DNA of 64,000 nucleotides from Ilex aquifolium (GCA_951799425.1 OX637401.1:32165780-32229779); one strand, 5' to 3'; counted from the first letter of the stretch, positions 38,901 through 50,447 are shown. Translations and numbers: made by a program. Notes: generated by a model from the letters alone, not told the origin.

Positions 38901-39212
38901 ATCCTCATCGATTACAACCCTCCTCCGTTTCTCCAATTCTCTCTTCCCTTTTTCATTCTCCAAACTAATTTCATCTGAACAAGGTGACGAACTATTAAAA
39001 TCTGTATTGGCAGGAATTTCGGACCCAATAGGAAACAACTGCCTACTCTGGCACTCTGATGGTACAGAATTCAGTGGAGCAGCCGTAAACAAGTCACCAT
39101 CCCATTTCCAGTCATTCAAGTCCCATTCCATACTCTTCTTCCCAACCGCCTTTAAATCCGACACCATCGAACCATAGAAATGATGAGTCTTTCCTCCATA
39201 TTTAGCCTCCAT
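26929..39212 (-). CDS. SPL1/12: SPL1/SPL12-class SBP-box transcription factor
   Basis: Nuclear zinc-finger regulator that binds GTAC-core DNA; the large SPL1/SPL12 subgroup is linked to reproductive heat tolerance and growth (family knowledge). Minus-strand exons: 39212-38617, 38337-38156, 32013-31859, 31773-31381, 30457-30383, 30282-30175, 29842-29725, 29616-29475, 29343-29193, 28716-28084, 27387-26929, totalling 1004 codons. The SBP domain starts at Cys153 (CQVEDC, CDMH, CQQC) and continues in exon 2 with the nuclear signal [17 protein letters not shown]. The middle is Ser-rich. Later parts carry the SPL1-type conserved blocks and ankyrin-like [10 protein letters not shown] and [10 protein letters not shown]. 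The C-terminus has a RRCKLCEHK motif and a hydrophobic stretch ([20 protein letters not shown]) that could span a membrane. I saw no miR156 target site, as expected for this class. Intron 2 is enlarged to 6.1 kb by a Copia insertion. Confidence 0.94.
28747..29040. repeat. Tandem duplication in an SPL intron
   Basis: About 130 bp beginning GACACTGTATCCAATGA at 28751 recurs at about 28915 with moderate divergence (for example CCAATGAAGG against CTAATGATGG), separated by a purine-rich linker. Both copies end in AAAGCCACTTTT, a T/C tract and ACAGGGG. It lies between exons 28716-28084 and 29343-29193. Confidence 0.8.
30633..30928 (-). mobile_element. 5'-truncated LINE tail in an SPL intron
   Basis: Read on the minus strand, the sequence encodes [18 protein letters not shown], then [18 protein letters not shown]. 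This matches the usual C-terminal end of plant LINE ORF2 (an E-D-R-x-x-x-x-x-x-LWD segment followed by S-x-W-A-S). It then has a short 3' untranslated part ending TTTCCTATC and a poly(A) run (the T run at 30633-30645 on plus). Heavy 5' truncation with a poly(A) tail is typical of LINE insertions. Target-site duplications were not found. Confidence 0.7.
32284..32468 (-). repeat. Copia 3' LTR
   Basis: Starts TGTTAAGA and ends TCTTAACA in element orientation. It holds a TATA-like CTATAAATACAAG motif, probably the LTR promoter (about 32378-32392 here). It differs from the 5' LTR at one position by my reading. Confidence 0.95.
32476..32949 (-). pseudogene. Copia RNase H region
   Basis: Downstream end of pol after two stop codons. 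It contains [29 protein letters not shown] and the usual [13 protein letters not shown] segment of copia RNase H, and ends at its normal stop at 32476. The acidic catalytic residues are visible. A TAA at 32950-32952 separates it from the upstream frame. Confidence 0.9.
33013..33363 (-). pseudogene. Copia reverse transcriptase C-terminal segment
   Basis: Encodes [12 protein letters not shown], then [18 protein letters not shown] and [18 protein letters not shown], the conserved region after the polymerase active site. It is bounded by a TAG at 33364-33366 upstream and a TGA at 33013-33015 downstream, both within an otherwise continuous frame. Confidence 0.9.
33364..35544 (-). pseudogene. Copia integrase and reverse transcriptase, interrupted
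   Basis: A long open frame (706 codons from the ATG at 35484) with pre-integrase zinc motif (HxxxxH, CEAC), integrase D-D-E positions ([23 protein letters not shown]) and the reverse transcriptase up to the active site YVDD ([10 protein letters not shown]). It is cut off by TAG at 33364. Upstream, a TAG at 35545-35547 separates it from the protease active-site segment. The intact catalytic positions suggest recent descent from an active lineage. Confidence 0.92.
35548..36117 (-). pseudogene. Copia gag remnant and protease start
   Basis: Contains the gag zinc knuckle [14 protein letters not shown] (CX2CX4HX4C) near 35890-35850 and then the protease active-site segment [16 protein letters not shown] at 35608-35610 lies just before the protease motif. 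Only about 300 bp separate the zinc knuckle from the LTR, where a full copia gag would need roughly a kilobase, so the capsid part has been deleted. Confidence 0.85.
36156..36167 (-). promoter_or_regulatory. Copia primer-binding site
   Basis: TGGTATCAGAGC on the minus strand directly abuts the 5' LTR. This is the standard copia sequence complementary to the 3' end of initiator tRNA-Met. Confidence 0.92.
36168..36352 (-). repeat. Copia 5' LTR
   Basis: Identical to the 3' LTR except at the second plus-strand base (36169), so its inner end reads TA instead of CA on the element strand. Confidence 0.95.
36353..38155. other. Right part of SPL intron 2
   Basis: AT-rich intron sequence between the Copia insertion and exon 2. 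It has an A tract near 37040. No coding signal or second element was recognised. Confidence 0.55.
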
Positions 39213-40000
39213 TGTTCAAAGCTTAGAACACGCAGAAACCGGAAACAAAATGAAACAAAAACACAAAAAACCCCGATTCCACTTCCCACCGAATACACGG
39301 TCAACTTCTAAACAACACAAAGGTCAAATTTTGGTTACAACCCCAATTATTGATTTACCACTAATTCCGATTGACTCAAAATTAAGCCACCCCAAAACCT
39401 CCTAATCAGCCTCAGTACGCCCCCAGAAATCCAGAAACAGTACACCGACAAACCCACGGATCCAAACAAGAGCAACCCACATCCCCAAAACACCCCTAAA
39501 GTAGCTCAACAGCATTTCCAACCACAAACCCACAATTCCATGACCAAAAAATGTCTCAACTTCGATAAAGAAAACTCATTATATACTCGGCCATAACCAT
39601 AATTCAACAGCATCAACAACAAAGATAGATATATATATAAAAAAAAAGATAAGAACAGACTGAACTTGCCGAGAGAGTCGGTGGTGACTGGTTCGATCTG
39701 AAGACGTGTTAACTGTGTGAGATAGATCGCCGGTGATATAGAGAGCAGAGAGCAGAGAGCAGAGAGAATTTCGGGGACGGGCAAAAAAAAAAATAAAGAA
39801 GTGAAAACAACTGAAGAGGAAAAATAAGGGACGAAAATGAAAAAAGTTGGGAGAAGAGGACTGAAATTCTCATATAAATAAATGCAGCAATATTTAATAT
39901 ATAAATATTCATACATACTACGCTTTTATCAACGCCATCTTCTCATCTCGAGGAGGAGGAGGGAATCTTGTAAGTTCTAAGCCCCACGTCCGTGTCTCCC

Positions 40001-40030
40001 TCTCGCTCTCGCTCTCGCTCTCGCTCTCAC
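40001..40030. repeat. (CTCTCG)n tandem repeat
   Basis: About five copies of a CTCTCG hexamer upstream of the SPL gene. Seen directly. Confidence 0.85.
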
Positions 40031-40820
40031 TGTAATTAGTCCATGTGAAAGTTTGATTTAGATGGTGTTACCGCTCAATTCCATGTTATTTTGCACGCCC
40101 AACCTAATGAAAAGCTTTTATTTTATGTTTGTTACACTTGTTGATAAAGTTGTTGTATTATTGATTTTTTTTCTTTTAGTTTTATATATAAAAATAATTT
40201 ATTATTATAAGTTTTTGATTCATTAATAATTTTAATATTAATTTTAAAAATTTACCCGTTATATTTTTTTTAATTTAAAAAAGAAGTATGATCAGTATAT
40301 CTGTTAATTATTTTTTTGAAGTCGTTATTTTTTTGTTTCTAAAAATGTTATTTGTATTCTGGACTGTATATATTTCATTCTCAAAATCTAACTACAACAG
40401 AAATTTGTTTAAAAAAATAGATGGCAACTTGTCTTGTTTATTGATCAACAGATCATATTGGTTGAATCGATGATTTTTGCTCTAGGTTGTATGTAAAGAA
40501 TAGATGCTAGTTATTCTCCTTTTTACCATTTAACCAAATTAAAATGTTGCCTGCAATGTATTTTTCATCAGCTAGCAAATCCTTTTTATTATGGTCATAA
40601 TAAAAGTTAAAAGAGTTAAGAATAAAGTAAAGTCACTGCCGAGCAAAAGGGGTTAGAGGCTCAACATATGATCCCATGATCTAGTCCAATTTATCAATTA
40701 ATTATGCAAGTGAAGCTAGGGTTATTTATCTGGCCGGTGAAAGGAGGGAGGGTGGTAGAGTACTGTAGGTAGGTAAGGTAACATGGGTGGGTGCCAAACT
40801 TTTTAAGGCAGGATTGTATG

Positions 40821-40856
40821 GTATTGTATTGTATTGTATTGTATTGTATTGTATTG
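40821..40856. repeat. (GTATT)n pentanucleotide repeat
   Basis: Seven GTATT units in a row. A CAGGTT-like hexamer repeat follows at about 40914-40950. A short GTATT array also occurs near 57745-57762 far away. Confidence 0.88.
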
Positions 40857-43800
40857 GATGAGATTGAATTGAAGGATAGTTCATACCAAAACTTTTTACC
40901 ATATATGACAGGTCCAGGTTCAGGTTCAGGTTCAAGTCCAGGTTGAGGTTGTTTCTGTTAGTCATGTTAGTTTGAGCTGAGTGAATGCAGTCTATTGTGT
41001 TCTACTGCAATTGTGAAAGCAATGTAAGTCAATATTGAACTTACTTACCTATGCATGCTGTCTTATTATCGTCCCAAGTATTCCTTATGATCTCTTTCAC
41101 TCACTAGTTAATATTGTTCATGAGATCTCCCAATTAATTTATACTATGATCTTTGGGATTACATAGAACTAAAACCATAAAAACTGTGCATATTGCCTAC
41201 TTAATTTATCAAACGTAGGGTAGACAGATCATGTGAGTAATGGAATGGACAAAGGAGCTAATATTGTTCAGGAAGATGGACCAAACCATTTCTCTCCTTT
41301 ATAGTACATTTCTTTTGGTAGAGAGAGAGAGAGAGAAATAAGTGGAATGGAGGGTCCATACTCCACAGCCACAACCCAACAATAATCTAAAGTCTCCTCT
41401 AATATTGCACATGGCCAGAGATGCGGTCAAACATTACAAAAACACACACAAAATATTGTATTTCTCTATGGACAATGCGTTATAAAAACTTAGCATGTGC
41501 TTTTAATTAAGAACCACTTAGCAGGAAAATAACTTGTAGCTAGCAGGCCATAGATCCATTAATTCTTGCTGATAATTCACTGATGGCGACGTAACAAAAC
41601 TCGCCCTTTCAACTGCCCTCTCCTATCCAATGATGATGACAATGGAACCATATATTTTGTCCTTCCGAAAGGAGAATTATAGTTGTTTACAAATCATTTA
41701 GAGAGTTAATTTTCTTTTTAAAGGGTATTAACATTTTTCGTATATGTGGTGCATAAAACCATTAATATTTGTGCCGTTGGGGCAATTGACAATGGCAACT
41801 TCCTTCATTTAATAGGATACCACAAAATTTGTCATAAAACTATACTGTTGGCCTCATGTCAGTCAGGTTGGCCGTTAGGGGAAAGTAGAAAGTAGAAACC
41901 TCCACTTTTGCAACTCCTTTTGTGTCCTACAGTTATGTTTTAGCCCTTTTCTTTTCCTTTTTCCTTTCTTTCTTCTTCAACATCTAAGTGAATCAAAGAA
42001 AGTAGCAGCCTCCACGTACTCTTGCATATCTCTCTCTCTCTCTCTCTCAAATTTACATTCTTTCAGCATCATCTGGAGGAAAATAATAAATAAACTTATG
42101 GCTGCCACAATCTTCTTCAACATTGAATGGGCCTCGAATCCATGATTAAAGTGTCTCAAGTGAGAATATATGCCAAAAGGTGCTCTCTCTATGTTGCCAT
42201 ATGTACATCAAGTGTGCAGAAAAACGAAGCCTCAAACTTCCTAAAATTTTCCAAAGCTACTATGATATTCGTATTTGGTATTGCAGTTAACAGTTGAATG
42301 GTACTTGCTATTCACATAGGTATTGGTATTTAAAAGAAATAGTGAGTCAAGTGTTATAGGGTATACAATACCCTAATGGGTAGAATTGAACTCATCCACA
42401 CATATAAGAAGTGAAATAGAAAGGAAAAAAAAAGTATAGCAGGGAATTTGAATCACTTGACTCAGCTGCCAACGTAATTGACTTTTAAGCCATAAATCAC
42501 ACATATTCCATTTTTTATGATATTTCAAAGTTCTTTTTGGTATACTAAACGCATTTCTCTAACAAAAGCATAATTAACTTTTAGAGTATTGGAAACGCAA
42601 GAAGATAATGCACCCCTGCTGCTTACCAATATTTCTTTATAATGCAAAAGTTACCATAATTAATGGTGGTCTTTCTAGAAATTAAAGACTTTGGCGTGAG
42701 ACAAGACATCGGTGTCATTATTTTGAAATGCATATATACTTGGTCTTGAAAGAGAAATGAATGCATATATATAGCTAGACCAAGTCATATTATATATCTA
42801 ATCTTGTGATTGTCAAAAAAGTCTAATCTTGTGAAATATTATAATTGATTACTACATTATAAACAAATATACTTGTTCATCAGAAGTTGACAAAATTTCT
42901 TCTTTTTTGTATGACATTTGATTCTGCCTGATCATGATCAAGAAAGTTAGACAGTGGCCAGTAGTGTTAATTGTGATCTAAGGTTTTCTAAAAGCAGGGA
43001 AACCATTCTTGTCCAACTTCAAGTGGATCCATATACAAATATTGCAACCCAAAAAAAGGCAAGAGAGAGAGAGAGAGGGGAAAGGAAAGCAAATAATAAT
43101 GCATAAATAGTGTTTAAATCTTTTGTTTTTTTGTGTGTGTGTGTCCCCTCCAAGTTCCAATGGTGACAAGGGTGTCATTTTTTGAACACAACACTTACAC
43201 AACCCTTAAAAGGGGAAGTGCAAGTGAAGATATTTAAATAACACACACACCCAAAGCAATCCCGATGTGGGATTGTCCAGTCCCCCGACACCCCGGTGGA
43301 TTACCATAACCGCAGGGCCTTTGGCCCAAAGTGTGATTGACTTTGAAGTCAACTAAATTACAAATCTGACCCTAATTAAATAAATTTAACACCTAAATCA
43401 AATTTAACTTAATACTTAAGCAAATTTAGCACCTAATCCAAATCAAACTTAATACATAAGCAAATTTAACACCTAATTCAAATTAAACCTTATGATTTTG
43501 TCATTGAATTCAATCTTATCTTTTCGATAAGTCGAATTCAATCTTATCACTTAAACTAATTAAGTTAATTTTTTATTTTTGGTCAATACGTTAAATTATT
43601 TTGAATTAACAACAATATTTATCAAATTTCAATGATTATACCAAATTTACCTTGCTAAAACTATGCCTTAATACCACCACCGCCACTTCTTCCCACCGAC
43701 ATCTGCCACCCACAACCACCAACCACTGTTACCTTACCACAACTCTCACCACACCAGTTTAACCATCCCAACTCCTGAGACCACCACCATTGTCACTCCC

Positions 43801-45082
43801 ACCATCACAAGCCACCAAGTAACGATGACATTACTAGATTATTAGCAATGGGTATGAATCATGGGTTTCCTGGGATGTTGGGTAGCATTGACTATATGCA
43901 TTAAAAATTGAAGAATTGTCCAACAACATGAAAATGTATGTATTCTACTTCGTTTTTTGGTGGTGGATTCTACTTGAGGAGATATTGGTGAAAATTGACC
44001 ATAACCTCATCATCTAAGTTTGTTTCATCATTCATGAGATTGGTGAAGTAAGCACCATGTTGGAATGGTTCCATGAGTAATGCCTATAATTCAACATGGC
44101 CACCATGGTAGAATTAACAAACTTTTCACATTACAACCACAATTCACAATTCAACCACAATTCACAATTTTAGAATATCACATTGGCTTTTTTTTTACAA
44201 TTTAGAATATCACATTTCCTTCACTTTCTATCAACTACAACATTTCACCAAATTCCACAGTAATCAAAAAAAATATATGTTCTTCCAACTGAATGAAAGG
44301 GAAATCACGATTTACAATACCAAGAATTGGTGAGAAACTGAAAATCAACATGAAATTGCAAATAATATCAGGAGAACCCAAAATCAGGAGCCATAATCGG
44401 TAAAGTCTTGAGAACCCCAAATCAGGAGCCACACCATCAAGTATATTGAAGAAACTGTTGACACTACCCCCACCACCAACTACCAACCAGATATTTTCAA
44501 GAAAATTGAACAAATTGATGCACATAAAAACTTCATATGTAGGGAATAAACCAAAACAGCTCGAACCCATCTCCAAAATCGTCAACCGAAATCAATTTAA
44601 CTACCAAACACATAAGATTTCAACGTCATCAGTTCTTGATCTTCTCAACCCAACCCAAAGATCCCAAGTTGTGATCAAGAGTTTCTGAGAGAGAGAGAGA
44701 GAGAGCATACCTGCTTCTGCGATGATGAAGCTTCTGCAGAATGAAGCTTCTGTGGAGTGACGATTTTGGAGCAAAAAATGGCCTTTGTTAAGTAAATAGC
44801 TAGCCTTTGAGGTCACCAGAACCAGCGAGCAAATATTGGATTATTGGAAATAACTAGTGGGATACATAGCCCGTTGAAGCCAAAATTTATGGACTGGCTA
44901 TCTAAAATAGCTAAAAGTCCTCCTTTACATAGGCCGTTGGAGTTGCTCTAAGGGGGGTCATAGAGTAATGTTAGGGGTTGAGGTTAATTAGGTGGGTTTG
45001 GTCCGACTGTGTGGTCGTGTGTTTTTAGGGAGAGTTTTTTTCTTTTATTTTTGGTTTTTTTGGGTCAGACTGTAGAGTGTGC

Positions 45083-45084
45083 AT

Positions 45085-45145
<61 letters not shown>

Positions 45146-45152
45146 AGAGAGA
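45083..45152. repeat. (GT)n(GA)n compound microsatellite
   Basis: About thirteen GT units pass directly into about twenty GA units. Seen directly. Confidence 0.9.
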
Positions 45153-46090
45153 GAAAAGAAGAAGAATAAGAAGAAGAATGAGAAGTTGGATTGGTAATGT
45201 TTGGCAAGAAGTTTGGGTTATCCACTCTAAATAATTTAGATAGATTTGGTTTATCTATAACCTGGAAAAGAGTAATATTGATATTTTAAAAAATTAAATT
45301 ATTTACATCATGAAATTTATGACGCTCCCTTAACATCATAGTAACGAATGGGAGCAATCTGATATAGACAACTAAAGTAGAGGGGATGATTGAGTTATTT
45401 GTCATAGTTGCCCGGGGGGGTTTAATCGTTATTTGGACAAATATAGATAGTGGTAAGTATAATTTACCCTAGATTAATATAAACTCAATTTGAGGTGATA
45501 GCTAGAGTATTGTTGAAGAAAACTAATGGCAACAATTGACAACAGAGCAAGTTTCAAGGGTCGATTGATCCCTGCCGAGTTAAACCTGCAAACTAGTCAG
45601 AAGTAAGTCATCAAACCAATGAATGTCAAAGGGAAGATTAGAAAGGCCTCCGTATTTAGGAAAAATGAAACATGTCTTATATCGAAAAGCTACACAAATC
45701 AATATCAAGCCTTGTTTCTATAAACACTTTATATGAGAGAAAGAAAGAGAGTCTTAATTATGAAATATCCAAAAGGAAGGAGATTTGAATTTTGAAATAT
45801 ACATTTTCTATGGATATCATTAAACATTTTATTTTTTATTTAAATAAGAATAAATGCGTCTTTTGAAAAAAAAAGTATTCGTGACTGGCCCATCATCAAT
45901 AAATGATTGCTAGAAAAATTCATTAGGCCTGGCCTGCAAGAGAGGCAAGCCCAAACTCTGCATGTTGGGTCAGCCCGACTGCAACACCAAATTATACATA
46001 CCAATTTGACGGTTTACAAAAAGAAAATACGTAAAGTTAATTAACGGGGATTAATGATTAGGAAAGGTGGGAGTGGGATAGTAGTTGTTT

Positions 46091-46436
46091 GGGTAAATTA
46101 CATTCACACCCCTTGACTTTTGACTTTATTACACGGACACCCCCTCACATTTTAAAAATAACACTGAGACTCCAATAATTAGACGGAGTTAACTCTCCTA
46201 ATAAAAAGACAACTTTACCCCTCTGTTTAACCCAACCCAAACCCAAACCCAAACCTTTGCCCCTGTTTAACACAACCTAAACCCAAACCCCAATCTATCT
46301 CTCTCACGCACTCCCACCAGCGAACCCAAACCCAGACCCCAATCCCTCTCTCTCTCTCTCCCACCAACGATCCCAATCATCAATCTTCTCTCTCTCCCTC
46401 AGCCCATCTCTGTGTGTGCATGTGTGTGTATATATG

Positions 46437-46485
<49 letters not shown>

Positions 46486-47573
46486 GTAGGCAGAGAGAGA
46501 GAGAGGAGGTGGTGGCGGTTTCCATGGTGTGGAGGCGACGATTGGTGGTGGGTAATGGAAATGGAGGTGGAGGAGAAGAATGTGGTTGTTGGGTTCGATT
46601 TTGGGGTTCGATTCTGGGGTTCGATTTGTTGGGTTCGATTTTGGTTGTTTGGTTTATGTGTGTGGTGTGATGGCGTCTGTGTATTGGATTGTGATAGCGT
46701 TTGGGTTTGGGTTCGATTTTGCCCCTCCGTGTGTGCATGTGTGTGTATATATGTATATACATACATATATATATATATACACGCAGGCAGAGAGAGAGAG
46801 AGAGAGGTGGTGGCGATTTTGGTTGTTTGGTTTGTGTGTGTGGTGTGATGGCGTCTGGGTATTGGGTTGCGATGGCGTTTGGGTTGCGGTGGTTATGGTG
46901 GCGGAACTGGTGGTTCTCTCTCTCTCTCTCCCTCCCTCTGTCTCTGTTTTTTTTCTCTCTCTCTCTCTCTGTGTGTTGGTGGTGTTTGGATGTGTTGGGT
47001 GGCAGATGCACTATTGCAGTGGTTAGGTTTAGGCAGCGGTGATGGTGGCAGAACTGGTGGTGATGGCGGATCTGGTGGTGATGGTGGCGGAACTGGTGGT
47101 GATGGTGGCAAGAGTAAAAATTTATGGAATTAGATAAATAATAAACAAAAATAAATTTAATATGAGATAATTGGATTATGTAATTATTAAGGTTTTAAAA
47201 AAATGATTACTTTTAAAATTGTATTAATAGTACCAAATATTATTTAATAAACAAAAAAAATTAATATTTTATTTATTAATGTAATGTATTTAGAAATTAA
47301 ACATATAAGTGTTAAATTTTAATATATATATTTCATATATAGATTAAAAAAATAAATGAGAGGTTGGATAAATTTGAAGAGTATTTTTGGTATTTTGAGA
47401 ATTATGATTGATAACCTCAGTTTTAACTGTTAACAAGTTTAACGTCCGTTAGTTAGAGGGGGTGTAACTGTTACAAGTTTTAAATGTTAGGGGAGCTCGG
47501 TGTTATTTTTAAAATGTGAGGGGGTGTCCGTGTAATAAAACTAAAAGTCAGGGGGTGTGAGTGTAATTTACCC
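46091..47573. mobile_element. Mutator-like element with 9-bp target-site duplication
   Basis: The ends are inverted repeats of about 80 bp (46091-46168 and 47493-47573) starting GGGTAAATTACA and continuing with TCACACCCC, ATTACACGGACACCCCCTCA and ATTTTAAAAATAACAC-type blocks. The flanks are TAGTTGTTT (46082-46090) and TAGTTGTGT (47574-47582), a 9-bp duplication with one change. Nine-base duplications with long TIRs indicate the Mutator superfamily. There is no transposase; the interior is a patchwork of microsatellites and a tandem duplication, so the element is non-autonomous. Confidence 0.85.
46410..46890. repeat. Internal tandem duplication with microsatellites inside the Mutator-like element
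   Basis: A unit starting GTGTGTGCATGTGTGTG, followed by a TA run, then a GGCAGAGAGAGA tract, GGTGGTGGCG and GATTTTGGTTGTTTGGTTT, occurs first at about 46410-46726 and again at about 46727-46890. The second copy lacks roughly 120 bp. A GGTGAT-type repeat follows at 47036-47110. Open frames here are artefacts of repeat composition. Confidence 0.75.
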
Positions 47574-47887
47574 TAGTTGTGTCATAAGACAGCGTAGCGT
47601 GTTTCCAGCGAGTCCATGTGATATGCCTCATTGCTACTCTTCTTCTTCCATTTGGGTTAAATCTGATTGAGGAAATAAATACTATTAATAACTACATTAA
47701 AATACCAGGTCATGGGCTCCAGCCAGACATCAAGTCCGGCTTTGGACACAAAATAATAAGTTTTACTCAAAACACATGACAAGTTAACTCAAAAGATATT
47801 CTTTCAAAAAAAAAAAAAAAACTCAAAAGATAATAAATGAACTTAAAAGATGAGTGCACCACAAAAGTTAGTAACTTTTACTCAAAA
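47574..47887. other. Short spacer between Mutator-like element and Helitron
   Basis: About 300 bp of AT-rich DNA with an A run near 47806-47820. No feature was recognised. Confidence 0.6.
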
Positions 47888-49059
47888 CTAGTTAGTGCAC
47901 ACGTGTGTTGCACGTGAGATATTTTAATTTTAAGTATTAAAAATTAAATAAATACAGTGAATCATTTTTCCTAAAAATTCACAACTTAAGTAAACATTGA
48001 CAATTGGACGTTGTTGATTAATTATGTATCCTATATCAGTAGCAAACAACTGTTGTGGGTTCATTCAAAACTAAAGAGTATGTGTTCTAAAAGTGTCATT
48101 ATATTTTTCACATATTTGTCATGAAGCCAACTTTGAACATTTACCCTGTATAGATTTTTTTTTTTTTTGTCAACAAATAATTTGTGCATAAGCTGTTAGA
48201 GAATGTGTAACCTTAGAAGTTGTATTGAGATTTTGATAAAAGGCCATTGATTTATAACATTGAGAGAAATATCTTTGTGCTTTCCTTTTCCTCTTATTGG
48301 TCGTGTGTTTAGGAAAAATATTATTCAAGCTTGGTCATACAATATTTATTAGTATCGTAGTTCATACTTCATTATCATCCTTTTGTAGCTCAACAACTGG
48401 AATGGAGGGACGGACTATATCTTATCTTGAACTCTACGAATCAATTAATTTAACCGATAAATTCAACGTAAAATATATGTGGCATGTCAAGCAATCTTTG
48501 TCAGAAGAGATCAAAAATTGCTAGAATCTAATTGTAATTTATTTTTCTAGAAAACCTTTAATCACTACATTGAAGCATATCGCAGTTATAGAAGAAGAAC
48601 AAAAAATATAGTGGATGTTATTATTTCCAATATTTCTACATAATAATTTCTCTGCCTTGATGTCAACCAAAGTGAGTCATGAACATATTAATCACGAATG
48701 ACCCTTCAAGTTTTCATTACTACATGCGAATGATAATGCAATATATTTTTTGAAGTACAAGTGCACCTCCTAACATGACAACTAATCTAAGCTCTCATCT
48801 TATATCAAAAATTATTATTCCATGAATTACAAAGATCTACCAAATAAATGTTGTAAATATATAACTATGTAAGTAAGTTGCACCGAAAAGAAAGTAACAA
48901 AGCAATAGCCTTCACAAAAACATGTTTCATCCACGCTAAACATGTAAAATGGCTACAACGTCTTTTATGAAATTTAATAAAAACAATAAACCAAATATAT
49001 TATTAAAATCAATGGGCAAACATACCAGAAATCTAAGAAGGAAAAAAACATAAATTTAA

Positions 49060-49190
49060 AGCTTACCACAGAAGTAGCCCACATGCAGGTCATTACATCC
49101 AAACATCGTTCATCTTCATCAGAAACTGTTTTTAATATCATCGAGAAGCCAGCTCCCAAGCTGTTTTCTCAAAAAATTCATATGCAGCAG
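49060..49190 (-). pseudogene. Possible captured exon inside the Helitron
   Basis: Minus-strand frames read QTAAYEFFEKTAWELASR and, after a shift, DEDERCLDVMTCMWAT, followed by a GTAAGC donor-like site. The amino-acid composition is protein-like but I do not recognise a family. If real, it is a frame-broken gene fragment, which Helitrons commonly carry. Confidence 0.3.
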
Positions 49191-49684
49191 TTTGAACAGA
49201 TTGTTTTGCATATAATTAGATGACTGTTATATTGAGCTATGCGTCACGCTTCAAATGAAAAATATTTAAAAGACCTTGCTATCAAACCTAAAAAACCCAT
49301 AAACTTCTCAATCTTTGCATAGTCCACATTTGAGATGTGCTACAACTGTTTCATACATCAGTAGCTAAAGCAAAACAAGGTTAGCTAACAAATCCCATAG
49401 ACTAAAAACAAAGTCTTCAACTTGAAAAATACCTTCTTTCAAAATACACCCCAAAACCAACACAAACCAATGACAAATATATCTTAAACCTTGGGTCTAA
49501 CGTTAAGATACAATGGATCTCACAAATTATCAATAGAAAAAAAAATCTCAATAATAACCCGAAAATGCCTCATCAATACTTTAAATTTGCAAATTATATT
49601 TCACAAGATGTATAAATGAACCTCTTATTTCATATTAAAAAGAGATATAACTTGTCAATAATATATCAAAATCTTAACCTTTGC

Positions 49685-50004
49685 GATACATGATGATGCT
49701 TCTCAAAATAAAACGCAATTGCATCAATTGGAGTATGCAGCCGCCATTTCTAAGGTTTTGTTTTGGTTTTTTTTTTTTCCACAACAAATGTGAGATTCAA
49801 GGAATAGCAAAAATAAACTGAATGAACATACTGGTACCTCATTTTCATCTTTTTAATAACGTTTCTACGATGCTTCTCAAAATGAAACGCAAGTTCATCA
49901 ATTGGAGTATGCAGCAGCCATTTCCACGGTTTTGTTTGCTCTAGGTGCAACTTCGATATAGTAAATGATTTTTCATTAGTAACATCAAATATATGAATTG
50001 CCAA
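49685..50004 (-). repeat. Duplicated exon-like segment inside the Helitron
   Basis: About 70 bp around 49690-49755 recurs at 49868-49937 in the same orientation with several substitutions. The right copy reads on the minus strand as KPWKWLLHTPIDELAFHFEK within an 84-codon frame that ends near a possible splice donor. The left copy does not keep the frame. No family recognised. Confidence 0.5.
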
Positions 50005-50447
50005 ATTTTTTGATTACGTTTTTAAATTGGTAAGCTAAAAGAATAACATCAAACTAAGATATATAAATATGTGAAATACAACATACCTCGAACAATGAAA
50101 AAAGTTTTTCTTTTTTTGTTTGCTTATCTGAGGAGGAGAAGGCAACACACAAAAAGTATAAAAGACAAAGAAATAGAAGTTTCAATGGAAGTATTTGAAA
50201 GTTCTAAATCCATTCAACTTCCAAACTCATGTGGTTGAATTGAAATAGGCATATGGCATTCATAAGTCATAAATCTCTTCAACTTCCAACTCGTTACTGA
50301 CATTTATCCCTCTAATAATAATAATTTAAAGATTAAATCATGTAGTTGTTATTGATAAAGGAGAAAATTGGCTTTAGAGGATCAATCGAGGATAAACTTG
50401 GAAAAGAAAAGTTTTTTACTTTTTATGCCTTTTAGAAGTAGTATAGA

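Larger units (their letters stand above)
39213..46090. other. Gene-poor spacer, SPL promoter side
   Basis: The SPL leader and promoter lie at the left edge; a CTCTGCTCTCTGC-type repeat on the minus strand near 39740-39765 probably belongs to the leader. Farther right, no frame over 120 codons has a domain. Simple repeats and AT-rich DNA dominate. Around 44820-44945 the sequence ends GGCCGTTGGAGTTGCTCTAAG, which looks like the terminus of a common plant DNA transposon, but I could not find its partner end. Confidence 0.55.
47888..50447 (-). mobile_element. Non-autonomous Helitron
   Basis: On the minus strand the element begins TCTATACTACTTCTAAAAGG and ends in CTAG, 12 bases after a hairpin CACGTG-CAACA-CACGTG. 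The base before the start is A and the base after the end is T, as expected for Helitron insertion between A and T without duplication. All three hallmarks (5' TC start, subterminal 3' hairpin, CTRR end) are present. The 5' end lies in a TCTATA repeat, so the start could be 6 or 12 bases earlier. No Rep/helicase frame is present in the 2.56 kb. Some interior segments look like captured exons. Confidence 0.8.

Noticed and set aside
44820-44945. Complete transposon ending GGCCGTTGGAGTTGCTCTAAG
   Set aside because: The terminus is typical of common plant DNA elements but I found no inverted partner or duplication in the surrounding 2 kb.
46225-46290. CCCAAAC-type repeats resembling plant telomere sequence
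   Set aside because: The unit is CCCAAA/CCCAAAC, not CCCTAAA, and is only a few copies inside a Mutator-like element.
46304-47133. Several overlapping open frames of 70-235 codons on both strands
   Set aside because: All are produced by CT, GA, TA and GGT repeats in the Mutator-like element; the translations are low-complexity (ThrHis, SerLeu, TyrIle runs) without domains.
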